Shown: positions 1-6,241 of the stretch, in pieces
Position numbering within the stretch: the stretch's first letter is position 1
Layout: every line of letters starts with the position of its first letter
NCBI GenBank assembly: GCA_947441695.1
Contig: CANEUK010000067.1
Coordinates: 1-7,555 of the forward strand
DNA: 7,555 nt
Reading direction: 5' to 3'
Source of the DNA: Rickettsiales bacterium
Lineage (GTDB): Bacteria > Pseudomonadota > Alphaproteobacteria > Rickettsiales > UBA1997
Made by a program: the position numbers and the translations under genes
The notes under the pieces: generated by a model
Seen by the model: only the letters and a program-made list of their open reading frames with translations
What the model was told of the DNA's origin: nothing
Databases searched by the model: none

Positions 1-128
1 AATGCTATAAAAATTCAGATCCAAACAACGTTTTAAAAGTTCAAAGCGATGCCAAAAAATATCAAAAAAATTACAAAGAAATTTTAGATCGAAAAAACAA
101 AGAGACCAAAAAATGGCAAAATCAATAA
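1..128 (+). CDS. 3' end of an unidentified Lys-rich protein (partial)
   Basis: The frame whose first full codon is at position 3 is open to a TAA at 126-128, giving a 41-residue C-terminal tail that begins CYKNSDPNN and ends KETKKWQNQ. It is very rich in Lys, Asn and Gln and probably helical and soluble at its end. The other two + frames stop within the first 40 nt, and the open frame runs 16 nt into the start of the lipoprotein gene, the usual arrangement for co-transcribed and translationally coupled bacterial genes. The start and nearly all of the gene lie outside the window, so neither family nor function can be named. An A-rich stretch can stay open by chance, so this is a moderate call that rests mainly on the coupling geometry. 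Confidence 0.5.
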   Translation, partial: CYKNSDPNNVLKVQSDAKKYQKNYKEILDRKNKETKKWQNQ

Positions 129-844
129 TAAAAAAAACCGTAGCAAGTTTGATAATTTCCCTTTTTCTTCTGCAATCATGCACCTACCGAACATTGGGAG
201 AAAATATAAATCCTAACGATTATCCAAAATTTCCATCACAAAAAGATTTTGAAAAAGTGAGTATTGAATTTGACATAGAAGAATCTCGATCGGAGTGGTT
301 TAGGAGAGATGTTGTTTTGGATCAGATTAAAGACGAACCTATTTCTCCAGTCGCTTTTCAGGCTAATTCAAAGGATGCTTTAAAACCTAATTCTATGACC
401 AATTCTCCAAAAGTTTTTGGAAATTCTTCAATTAAAATAAAAAAATTCGATCACATTAAAACTGAAATCATCCTTAGTCGCTTAAGCGAAGAAAAAATTG
501 ATTCCAAAGAAAAATGCATTTTAGAAATCGAAGAATTTGAGAAATATGACAATAATATAATTTTTGACTATTTGGCGGTTTTTTCTGCGGTAACTTTGAT
601 GATTATTCCGCGCTATCATTCTGAGACCTACAAAAATAGATCGAGATTAATCGATGTAAAAAATAACAAAGTTTTGCGAGTTTATGATTTTAAAGAGCAG
701 CAAAAAGATGTAATGTCTCTTTTGATAACACCAACTGCAAACTCCGAATCTAGTAAAATTTCAGCGAGATTAAAAGTTTTCAAGGTTTTGCTGTCTTTGG
801 TTTTTTACGACATCAAAAAAGACTTCCATCAATGCTTGAACTAG
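113..844 (+). CDS. Predicted lipoprotein of unknown function
   Basis: The 243-residue protein has a typical lipoprotein signal peptide: basic start (K3, K7, K8), hydrophobic core at residues 10-20 (VASLIISLFLL), then a lipobox LQSC with the acceptor cysteine at C23. It should be diacylated, cleaved before C23 and anchored to the inner or outer membrane. The mature part is polar and charged. A second hydrophobic stretch at about 149-166 (IIFDYLAVFSAVTLMIIP) is followed by a basic segment and a likely beta-rich C-terminus. That layout, one internal hydrophobic segment ending in Pro within a lipoprotein, recurs in proteobacterial lipoproteins of unknown role, but I do not recognise a named family. 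AAAGAGA ends about 7 nt before the ATG and may be a weak ribosome binding site. The start overlaps the upstream frame by 16 nt, suggesting an operon. The gene converges on the threonine dehydrogenase gene. Confidence 0.8.
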   Translation: MAKSIIKKTVASLIISLFLLQSCTYRTLGENINPNDYPKFPSQKDFEKVSIEFDIEESRSEWFRRDVVLDQIKDEPISPVAFQANSKDALKPNSMTNSPKVFGNSSIKIKKFDHIKTEIILSRLSEEKIDSKEKCILEIEEFEKYDNNIIFDYLAVFSAVTLMIIPRYHSETYKNRSRLIDVKNNKVLRVYDFKEQQKDVMSLLITPTANSESSKISARLKVFKVLLSLVFYDIKKDFHQCLN

Positions 845-855
845 AAATTCGTATT

Positions 856-880
856 CAAATTCAAACTTCGTTTGAATTTG
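856..880. terminator. Perfect hairpin downstream of the lipoprotein gene, possible terminator
   Basis: CAAATTCAAAC (856-866) and GTTTGAATTTG (870-880) are perfect inverted complements around a TTC loop: 11 bp, starting 12 nt after the lipoprotein stop codon. Its position between convergent genes suits a transcript-end stabiliser or terminator. The following sequence (GGTAAATTTTG) is not a clean T run, so classical intrinsic termination is uncertain. Copies B and C of the repeat keep a diverged form of this arm, so the hairpin may belong to the repeat and only secondarily serve the gene. Confidence 0.35.
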
Positions 881-906
881 GTAAATTTTGAATTGCTCCA
901 GCGCGC

Positions 907-954
907 AAGTGAATTATTCGCAAATTTTTTGATTAATTTGCGCAAGCTTCACTT
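907..954. repeat. Nested palindrome inside repeat copy A
   Basis: Outer arms AAGTGAA (907-913) and TTCACTT (948-954) are exact inverted complements. Inside them CGCAAATT (919-926) and AATTTGCG (935-942) are also exact complements around the 8-nt loop TTTTGATT. Together they would fold as one imperfect stem with a small internal bulge on each side. GCGCAAG also occurs as a direct repeat at 903-909 and 940-946. Copies B and C lack the inner arms, so this looks like a copy-specific addition. No T tract follows on either strand. Confidence 0.6.
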
Positions 955-1019
955 CGTGTCGTGCATTCACAAAAGATTTTGGTTTTTATTAAAATCGACT
1001 TTTTCAATTGAGATTGAGT

Positions 1020-1961
1020 TTATACCAACTTAAGTCGCAGATTTTTAATCATATCGGCAGTCATTTTTGATAAATCATATTCAACTTTCCAACCCCACTG
1101 AATTCTGCTTTCAACATCATCAATTGAAGCTGGCCAAGAATTGGCAATATTTTGACGAAAATCTGGAACGTAATTAATTTTAAGATCTGGAATATGTTTT
1201 TTAATTTCGTTAGCCAATTCTTCGCAAGAAAAGCTAATGCCCGAAAAGTTAAAATTTGAATGATTTTTTAATTTTGAAAAATCAGTTTGAGCTAACTCAA
1301 TTGTGCCTCGAATGGCGTCTGGCATATACATCATTGGCAAAACCGTGTTTGCACTCAAAAAGCAAGTGTAAGATTTTTTTAAGATTGCCTCATAAAAAAT
1401 TTCTACCGCGTAATCTGTGGTTCCCCCACCCGGCGGGGTTTTGTAGCTAATAAGTCCTGGATAGCGAATTCCGCGCACGTCAAGCCCAAATTTAGCAACG
1501 TAATAATCGCATAAAAGTTCGCCAGCGGCTTTGGTTAAGCCATACATGGTTTTGGGTAAAATTATAGTTTGTTGCGGAGTGTTGTGGCGCGGCGTTTCGG
1601 GGCCAAAAACGGCAATTGAGCTTGGACAAATAATCTGCTTAACTTGCAATTCGCGCGCAACCTCCAAAACGTTATTCAAGCCATTCATGTTGACATTCCA
1701 ACAAAGTTGCGGGTTTTTTTCGCCAGCGGCTGATAAAATTGCCGCTAAATGATAAATAACTTTTATGTCGTGTTTTTTGATAATCGCCGCAAGGCTAGAT
1801 TTTTCTAGCACATTCAAGGTTTCGTAAGGCAAAAATTCGTCTTTTGGTGCAAATTCTACAATGTCTGAAGCAACAACATTTTGGTCGCCATAAATTTTTT
1901 TAAGTGCGGCGGTTAACTCCGAGCCAATTTGTCCTAAAGCTCCGGTGATTAGAATTTTCAT
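1020..1961 (-). CDS. tdh: L-threonine 3-dehydrogenase, short-chain (SDR/epimerase-like) type
   Basis: This is an NAD-dependent oxidoreductase of the extended SDR (UDP-galactose 4-epimerase-like) fold, 313 residues. The Rossmann motif GALGQIG is at 7-13, Ser114/Ser115 lie in CPSSIAVFG, and the catalytic pair Tyr140/Lys144 is in YGLTK. What separates it from sugar epimerases is the threonine dehydrogenase signature: PGLISYKTPPGGGTTDYA at about 168-185, MYMPDAIR at 211-218 and SWPASIDD at 275-282, matching bacterial (Flavobacterium-type) and animal SDR threonine dehydrogenases. The expected cytosolic reaction is L-threonine + NAD+ to 2-amino-3-ketobutyrate + NADH. Length and start suit the family, with M1 four residues before the first Rossmann strand ends. 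It is last in the glyA run, 9 nt behind the methyltransferase gene, with no Shine-Dalgarno in the gap. No 2-amino-3-ketobutyrate ligase is in the window. A sugar-nucleotide epimerase is the less likely alternative. Confidence 0.88.
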   Translation of the reverse strand: MKILITGALGQIGSELTAALKKIYGDQNVVASDIVEFAPKDEFLPYETLNVLEKSSLAAIIKKHDIKVIYHLAAILSAAGEKNPQLCWNVNMNGLNNVLEVARELQVKQIICPSSIAVFGPETPRHNTPQQTIILPKTMYGLTKAAGELLCDYYVAKFGLDVRGIRYPGLISYKTPPGGGTTDYAVEIFYEAILKKSYTCFLSANTVLPMMYMPDAIRGTIELAQTDFSKLKNHSNFNFSGISFSCEELANEIKKHIPDLKINYVPDFRQNIANSWPASIDDVESRIQWGWKVEYDLSKMTADMIKNLRLKLV

Positions 1962-1970
1962 AATTTGAGT

Positions 1971-3161
1971 TTATTCGACCAAAAAGGTGATTGATTTTAA
2001 ATATTCGCTTTCTTTTAAAGCGGGGTTGATTGGGTGATCAAAATCGGCGCCATAGGTGCGAATCAACTTAGAAGCCCGCTTGCTTTTAAAAAATCCGTCA
2101 TTTGCCGCCGCAACCAAATCTTTTAAAGTGCAATTATGCGAGCAAGAAGAAAGCATCAGCAAACCATTTGGTTGAACTAAATTTGCACTAAGACGCACTA
2201 ATTTTTCGTAGGCTTTTAGTCCAACAAAAAAGTCTTTTTTAGATTTTACAAACGCTGGCGGATCAAGAACCACAATATCAAAACGCTTTTTTTGAAATTC
2301 AGCATTTTCTAAAGTTTCAAAAATTTTAGCGCAAATTATTTCACAATTTTGTGAAAAATTATTCAGCGCGATATTCTTTTTTAAACCAACTAAAGCCTCT
2401 TTTGACGAATCAATAAAAGTTACTGATTTAGCACCATTTTTTAATGCGTTTAAGCCAAATCCGCCCAAATAACAAAAGGCGTCAAGAACTTCAGCATTTT
2501 TTGAAAATTGACCGATAAATTCGCGGTTTTTTCGTTGATCAAAAAACCAGCCAGTTTTTTGCCCAGTTTTTGCGTCAATTAAAAATTTCAAATCATTTTC
2601 GATAATTTCTAACTCGTCTTCAACTTTGCCCTTGATGATTTTTACCTCTATTTCTAGGCCTTCAAGCTGTCTAACTTCGATGTCGTTTCTAAAAATAATT
2701 GCCTTGGTTGGAAAAATTTTTGTCAAAGCCGCAACCAAAAATGGCGATAAATTTTCTATTCCGGCGGTTGAAATTTGACAAACCAAAACTTCACCAAAGC
2801 AATCAATTACAAGTCCGGGCAAAAAATCGGCTTCAGAATGAACTAAGCGAAAAAACGGTTTATCAAAAAACTTTTGACGCAAAACCAATGCGGCAGAAAT
2901 TTTTTCAACAAAAAAAGTTTCATCAATTTTTTGTTTTAAATCGTAAGTTAAAATGCGCGCCGAAATTAGGCTTTGAGGGTTAAAATAAGCCAAAGCAAAA
3001 GAATTTTTAGCAAAAATCTCAACTTCAACCAAAGTGCCTTTTGACAAGCTTTTTAGTGCCGCAAAATTTTCAATTTCGTTAGAAAAAATCCACGGCGAAC
3101 CTTTGATAATTCTGGTTTCAGAGCCTTTTTTGATTTTGAGTTTGGTGTTAGAAATTTTCAT
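1971..3161 (-). CDS. rlmI: Class I SAM-dependent rRNA (cytosine-C5) methyltransferase, RlmI-like
   Basis: The 396-residue protein has the RlmI domain order. An N-terminal PUA-like RNA-binding domain (about 1-75, with the KGSPWIFSNEI segment) is followed by the middle domain (RLVHSEADFLPGLVID at 105-120) and a Rossmann methyltransferase domain from about 195. Visible motifs are KTGQKTGWFFDQRKNR (198-213), SAM-binding motif I VLDAFCYLGGFG (225-236), an acidic residue at the end of strand 2 (FIDSS, D251), DPPAF (300-304) and SCSH (339-342), whose Cys340 is the likely nucleophile. E. coli RlmI makes m5C1962 in 23S rRNA; the same target here is inferred from the family. RlmK/L-like and other YccW-type relatives cannot be excluded. 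It starts 5 nt after the GST-like stop codon with no visible Shine-Dalgarno, so reinitiation from the upstream gene is likely. Length is normal and no key motif is missing. Confidence 0.85.
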   Translation of the reverse strand: MKISNTKLKIKKGSETRIIKGSPWIFSNEIENFAALKSLSKGTLVEVEIFAKNSFALAYFNPQSLISARILTYDLKQKIDETFFVEKISAALVLRQKFFDKPFFRLVHSEADFLPGLVIDCFGEVLVCQISTAGIENLSPFLVAALTKIFPTKAIIFRNDIEVRQLEGLEIEVKIIKGKVEDELEIIENDLKFLIDAKTGQKTGWFFDQRKNREFIGQFSKNAEVLDAFCYLGGFGLNALKNGAKSVTFIDSSKEALVGLKKNIALNNFSQNCEIICAKIFETLENAEFQKKRFDIVVLDPPAFVKSKKDFFVGLKAYEKLVRLSANLVQPNGLLMLSSCSHNCTLKDLVAAANDGFFKSKRASKLIRTYGADFDHPINPALKESEYLKSITFLVE

Positions 3162-3166
3162 TAAAA

Positions 3167-3838
3167 TTATAGGCTAAAATTCATGGTGAGTAAGTGAGAT
3201 TTTTTTCTTTCTAAAAAAGATTTAAAAAATTCTTGGTAATCGCTTGGCAAAGATTTGTATAAAGAGCCGCGCGCCACAACGTTTTCAACGTAAGTAGCAA
3301 CGTTTTTATACAAATCAAAAATCTCTAAAGTGAATTTAGCGTCAATAAAAGTTAGCGGCTTAAAGGCCGAAGCCATACAAACATCAACCAGCGAAAATTT
3401 TTCACCGTCAAAATAAGGAGCTGCATTTAAATGTTTTTCTAAAGCAGCTAAACGCGAAACTACTTCGGCTTTTTTAATGTCAAAATGCTCTTGGTTTTGA
3501 GCAAAAATCATGCCAAAAGTTCCACTTAAAATTCCGTTGCTAAACTCCATCCAAGAACGATGCCAAGCTTTTTGGTAAGAATCTTTTGGATGTAGCGGAT
3601 TTTGCAAAAAAGCTTCTTCAAGATATTCGCAAATTACAATTGATTCAAAAAGAGTTTTGTCGTCAACATAAAGCAAAGGAACTTTTCCCAAAGGCGCGTC
3701 TTTAACAAACCATTCAGGTCTATCAGACAAATCAACTTCTTGTTTTTCGTAAGGAATATTTTTTTCAATCAACACCATTTCAACACGGTGAACATAAGGA
3801 GAAAAGCGGCTTGAAACTAGTTTAATTTTTTGTGACAT
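3167..3838 (-). CDS. Glutathione S-transferase family protein
   Basis: The 223-residue cytosolic protein has the two-domain GST layout. The N-terminal thioredoxin-like half (about 4-77) has the active-site region SRFSPY (10-15), the cis-proline V53-P54 in GKVPLL and the Glu65-Ser66 pair that normally binds the gamma-glutamyl part of glutathione. The helical C-terminal half carries the N-capping box FSLVDV (148-153, S149/D152). The position that is Cys in omega-type GSTs is Ser13 (Ser-Pro-Tyr), so thiol-transferase chemistry is unlikely; conjugation or a non-catalytic role fits better. The architecture also resembles SspA, but I see nothing that proves an RNA polymerase role. It lies 69 nt downstream of glyA and 5 nt upstream of the rRNA methyltransferase gene. 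It is the only gene here with a clear ribosome binding site, which fixes the start. Substrate unknown. Confidence 0.82.
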   Translation of the reverse strand: MSQKIKLVSSRFSPYVHRVEMVLIEKNIPYEKQEVDLSDRPEWFVKDAPLGKVPLLYVDDKTLFESIVICEYLEEAFLQNPLHPKDSYQKAWHRSWMEFSNGILSGTFGMIFAQNQEHFDIKKAEVVSRLAALEKHLNAAPYFDGEKFSLVDVCMASAFKPLTFIDAKFTLEIFDLYKNVATYVENVVARGSLYKSLPSDYQEFFKSFLERKKSHLLTMNFSL

Positions 3839-3843
3839 TTTTT

Positions 3844-3848
3844 ACCTC
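3844..3848 (-). promoter_or_regulatory. Ribosome binding site of the GST-like gene
   Basis: On the - strand GAGGT lies 5 nt before the ATG at 3838 (ATGAGGTAAAAAATG context). It is the only strong Shine-Dalgarno match in the window and supports the chosen start. Confidence 0.7.
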
Positions 3849-3907
3849 ATTTGCGTTTAATCAAACTCTTTTTTTTAGATATTTTTACGCGCTTTTAAAT
3901 TGCGGCG

Positions 3908-5176
3908 TTAATAAATCGGAAATTCTTGGCACAAAGTTGCAACTTGGTCTTTAACTCTTTTTTCAACTTCTAAATTTCCTTCGGCACCATTTTTAACAAA
4001 TCCTTCAAGAATATCGGCAATTAAGTTGCCAATTTTTTCAAATTCTTTTTCTTTAAAGCCGCGAGTGGTTCCAGCTGCTGTTCCAAAACGAAGTCCAGAA
4101 GTTACGAATGGGCTTCTTGGATCATTTGGAATGGCATTTTTATTGCAGGTTAAACCAGCGCGTTCCAAAACTTTTTCTGCTTCTTTTCCGGTTAAAGTTT
4201 CAAGTGGCGTTAAATCAACAACCATCAAGTGACAATCAGTTCCGCCAGTGGTGATTTTTAGACCGCGTTTGATTAAAACTTCAGCTAAAACTTGTGCGTT
4301 TTTTACAATTTGTTTGGCGTAATCTTTAAATTCTGGGCGCAAAGCTTCAGCAAATGCAACCGCTTTTGCCGCAATCACATGCATTAAAGGGCCGCCTTGT
4401 AATCCAGGAAAAACGGCAGAATTAATTTTTTTTGCCAATTCTTCGTTATTGGTCAAAATCACGCCTCCGCGCGGCCCGCGCAAAGTTTTGTGAGTTGTCG
4501 AAGTTACAATGTCGGCAACGCCAACCGGATTTGGATAAATTCCAGCAGCAACCAAACCAGCAATGTGAGCCATATCAACCATTAAAATTGCGCCAATTTC
4601 GTCGGCGATTTTTCTGAAACGCGACCAATCAACAATTCTTGGGTAAGAAGAAATTCCGGCAATAATCAATTTTGGCTTATGTTCGCGCGCCAAACTTTCC
4701 ATTTGATCATAATCAATCAAACCATCATCTAAGCGAATTCCATATTGCACCGATTTTAACCACATGCCCGAAATTGTGCGTTGCGCGCCGTGAGTTAAAT
4801 GTCCGCCAGCGGCGAGAGACATTCCCAAAATTGTGTCATTGGGCTGAAGAAGCGCTAAATAAACCGCCAAATTTGCACTGGCGCCAGAATGAGGTTGAAC
4901 ATTGGCAAATTTGGCGCCGAAAAGCTGGCAAAGCCTGTCAATTGCGGCTTGTTCAACTTCATCAGAAAATTCACAGCCACCATAATAGCGTTTATGCGGA
5001 TAACCTTCGGCGTATTTATTGGTAAAAACCGAACCTTGCGCCTCAAGAACGGCGCGGCTTACGATATTTTCAGAAGCAATTAATTCGATTTGATATTTCT
5101 GACGATCAAGTTCGTGAGAAATTGATTTGGCAATTTCGGGGTCAGAATTTTTTAGGTCAGAAGAAAAAAAGGTCAT
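3908..5176 (-). CDS. glyA: Serine hydroxymethyltransferase
   Basis: This is a PLP-dependent fold-type I enzyme catalysing serine + tetrahydrofolate to glycine + 5,10-methylene-tetrahydrofolate in the cytosol, the main source of one-carbon units. All 422 residues align with the family from end to end. IELIASENIVS (30-40), the glycine-rich KRYYGGCEF segment (62-70), QPHSGASAN (94-102), the cofactor-ring residues D201 and H204 in VDMAHIAG (200-207), the Schiff-base lysine K230 in TSTTHKTLRGPRGG and GLQGGP are all present. It is the first gene of the - strand run leading through the GST-like and methyltransferase genes to threonine dehydrogenase, so the run can both make and consume glycine. The start gives a normal N-terminus, but no Shine-Dalgarno precedes it (AAACTAAATT before ATG). 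I found no convincing terminator in the 69 nt behind it, consistent with read-through. Confidence 0.97.
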   Translation of the reverse strand: MTFFSSDLKNSDPEIAKSISHELDRQKYQIELIASENIVSRAVLEAQGSVFTNKYAEGYPHKRYYGGCEFSDEVEQAAIDRLCQLFGAKFANVQPHSGASANLAVYLALLQPNDTILGMSLAAGGHLTHGAQRTISGMWLKSVQYGIRLDDGLIDYDQMESLAREHKPKLIIAGISSYPRIVDWSRFRKIADEIGAILMVDMAHIAGLVAAGIYPNPVGVADIVTSTTHKTLRGPRGGVILTNNEELAKKINSAVFPGLQGGPLMHVIAAKAVAFAEALRPEFKDYAKQIVKNAQVLAEVLIKRGLKITTGGTDCHLMVVDLTPLETLTGKEAEKVLERAGLTCNKNAIPNDPRSPFVTSGLRFGTAAGTTRGFKEKEFEKIGNLIADILEGFVKNGAEGNLEVEKRVKDQVATLCQEFPIY

Positions 5177-5401
5177 AATTTAGTTTGGTTAAAAGTTGTT
5201 AAGAGTTTTGAATTAATTGATTGAGAAAAAACGCAATTTTTTTGAATGAAAATTCCAATCGAGGCGAAATTTTTGATTAATTTTTGCCATTAAAAGAATT
5301 GATTAATTTTTTAATTTCTAAGATTTAATTAAATAACTAAATTTGTAATTATATTTTTATAATCAGATTATTGATTTTATTATTTTTTTTAAAGACCGAT
5401 A
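5177..5401. other. AT-rich spacer between glyA and the winged-helix gene
   Basis: There is no gene or RNA here that I can support. The stretch must contain the glyA promoter if glyA is not transcribed from further upstream, but I see no convincing -35/-10 pair. Visible structure is weak: a 12-bp palindrome ATTTAATTAAAT (5323-5334), an odd-length palindrome ATAATCAGATTAT (5359-5371) too tight to form a hairpin, and TTGATTAATTTTT repeated at 5273-5285 and 5299-5311. In sequence this AT-rich, each could arise by chance. Confidence 0.5.
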
Positions 5402-5418
5402 TTACTTTTTTAAAGACC
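5385..5418. repeat. Short direct duplication at the 3' end of the winged-helix gene
   Basis: TTTTTTAAAGACC occurs at 5385-5397 and again at 5406-5418, a 21-nt period. The right copy encodes the last residues (WSLKK) and abuts the stop codon; the left copy lies just after the stop. It looks like a small slippage or duplication event. Confidence 0.6.
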
Positions 5419-5764
5419 AAAGTTTGTTTTCCTTTTCAAAGATAAATCTTTTATCCCCTCTTAAAGCCGATCCCAAGGCGGATCCTTTGTTTATTCCTTC
5501 TATTTTAGCTCCTTCTTTTTCTAAAAATTTTTTTACTTCTCTTGTTGTGCTTGGTTTATTATCAACAGAATTAAAATATTTTTCTGCTACGTCAGCTAAC
5601 TCGCGAGGATCATTCTTAAATTCAACAGAATCTGATGATTTATTGTTTGAAGAATTATAATTTTCAGTTTTTGAAAAATCATTTTTGCCTAATAAATCTA
5701 TTGATTTTCTAACAGCTTCTAAATCTAGGCTAAGTTTTTTTTCTAAGTTTAACAAGTCTTTCAT
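5402..5764 (-). CDS. Small coiled-coil protein with C-terminal winged-helix (HARE/HB1-like) domain
   Basis: With the ATG at 5764 the product is 120 residues. Residues 1-27 (MKDLLNLEKKLSLDLEAVRK and on) have heptad-like leucines and charges and should form a coiled coil, probably for oligomerisation. Residues 28-50 are a Ser/Asn-rich linker. From about 53 to the end comes a pattern typical of HARE/HB1-type winged helices: TTREVKKFLEKEGAKIEG (73-90), then SALGSALRGDKRF (95-107) and a terminal aromatic LWSL (115-118). Relatives of that domain occur in RNA polymerase delta subunits, restriction enzymes and chromatin proteins, so nucleic-acid binding is likely; its target is unknown. The frame remains open to a GTG at 5848, but the extra 28 residues are encoded partly by repeat copy B, so I prefer 5764. 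Neither start has a Shine-Dalgarno. It stands alone between glyA and the repeat block. Confidence 0.62.
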   Translation of the reverse strand: MKDLLNLEKKLSLDLEAVRKSIDLLGKNDFSKTENYNSSNNKSSDSVEFKNDPRELADVAEKYFNSVDNKPSTTREVKKFLEKEGAKIEGINKGSALGSALRGDKRFIFEKENKLWSLKK

Positions 5765-5770
5765 GATTAA

Positions 5771-5799
5771 AATAAATAATTTATTTAATTTACGCTCAA
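5771..5799 (-). promoter_or_regulatory. Weak candidate promoter for the winged-helix gene
   Basis: On the - strand TTGAGC (5794-5799) is followed after 17 nt by TTTATT (5771-5776), each matching four of six consensus bases. Transcription would start close to the ATG at 5764 and give an almost leaderless mRNA, consistent with the missing Shine-Dalgarno. Such matches are frequent in AT-rich DNA, so this is only a candidate. Confidence 0.2.
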
Positions 5800-5802
5800 T
5801 AA

Positions 5803-5906
5803 AATTAAAGCTTTGCTTAAATTTGGGTAGTTTTGAATTGCAACGCACATATTAAATCAAAGCATCCGTAACATATTTTTGGTTTTTATCAAAATTGATA
5901 TCTTCA
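5803..5906 (+). repeat. Interspersed intergenic repeat, copy B
   Basis: It has the same block order as copy A: an AAATTAAAGC-type arm near 5804, GGTAGTTTTGAATTGC (5826-5841, 16 bp identical to copy C), GCATCCG (5862-5868, shared with C), TTTTGGTTTTTAT (5877-5889, shared with A) and a TTCAATT end. It lies directly upstream of the winged-helix gene and supplies part of the unlikely N-terminal extension of that frame. Confidence 0.7.
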
Positions 5907-6241
5907 ATTATTTAGAGATTAAAAAATTATAAAAAAACAACAGAGTATTAAATAAAAATTTTAGCAAATTAACATTGTAACTCTTATCTTTCTTGTCGAG
6001 ATTTTTATCGAATGAGCGAGTTCTTGTTAGCTCAGACGATCTCGCTTTAAAAAAAGGAAGATTAATAGCCCATTCTGATTGTTTGGTGGTTTTAATTTCT
6101 TTGGTCATAAATTATAATTTGTCATTGTTCTTTTTAGAAAGAAGTAATGATAAATTACCCAACAAAATAGAATCAACCATTTAATTTTTTTTCAGAAATA
6201 AATTTGAAAGCAGTGATAATCTGCCAACTAATATATACCCA
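5907..6241. other. Orphan segment between inverted repeat copies B and C
   Basis: No gene can be called with confidence. A - strand frame at 5908-6108 (66 codons, ATG start) begins MTKEIKTTKQSEWAINLPFF and is protein-like for about 45 residues. It then turns into a Leu/Phe/Asn-rich tail that runs to the edge of repeat B, suggesting a gene fragment or a repeat-derived frame. A + strand frame at 5993-6184 starts only at TTG and overlaps it; at most one is real. Neither start has a Shine-Dalgarno. Small inverted arms are present: CGAGAT/ATCTCG (5997-6002, 6039-6044) and AGCGAG/CTCGCT (6015-6020, 6041-6046). The block around 6000-6110 is less AT-rich than its flanks and may be an older insertion. 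Confidence 0.4.

Larger units (their letters stand above)
851..1016 (+). repeat. Interspersed intergenic repeat, copy A
   Basis: This segment fills the gap between two convergent genes and shares ordered blocks with copies B and C. From its left end these are a CAAATTCAAAC-type arm (856), TTTTGAATTGC (886-896, exact in all three copies), CAAGTGAA (906-913, shared with C), and TTTTGGTTTTTAT (977-989, shared with B), followed by a TTCAATT-containing end. It is the longest copy because of an extra palindromic segment at 907-954. No open frame of note crosses it. The blocks keep the same order in all copies, so they descend from one ancestral unit and are not just similar in base composition. Orientation is arbitrary: + is defined by this copy. 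Confidence 0.7.

Noticed and set aside
1256..1752. Open + strand frames antisense to the threonine dehydrogenase gene
   Set aside because: They lie wholly within a well-supported gene on the other strand, show no domain pattern and have no ribosome binding site; they are frame shadows.
1020..1961. Annotation as a UDP-glucose/galactose 4-epimerase
   Set aside because: The fold is shared, but the GGGTTDYA and SWPASIDD segments are specific to SDR threonine dehydrogenases, and no sugar-nucleotide genes are nearby.
3839..3907. Possible glyA terminator or internal promoter in the 69-nt gap
   Set aside because: No stable inverted repeat precedes the A/T runs, and no credible -35/-10 pair is visible; only the ribosome binding site is supported.
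4432..5083. Several open frames on both strands inside glyA
   Set aside because: glyA aligns end to end with all catalytic motifs; the others are composition-driven shadows without motifs.
5273..5311. TTGATTAATTTTT direct repeat, with a similar string at 929-939 in repeat copy A and another inside the peptidase gene
   Set aside because: The word is built from the commonest AT-rich oligomers here and also appears within coding sequence, so chance is sufficient.
6028..6035. TAGCTCAG, resembling the D-arm of a tRNA
   Set aside because: No matching GAGC arm at the right distance, no T-arm GTTCGAATC-type sequence and no acceptor stem could be found around it.
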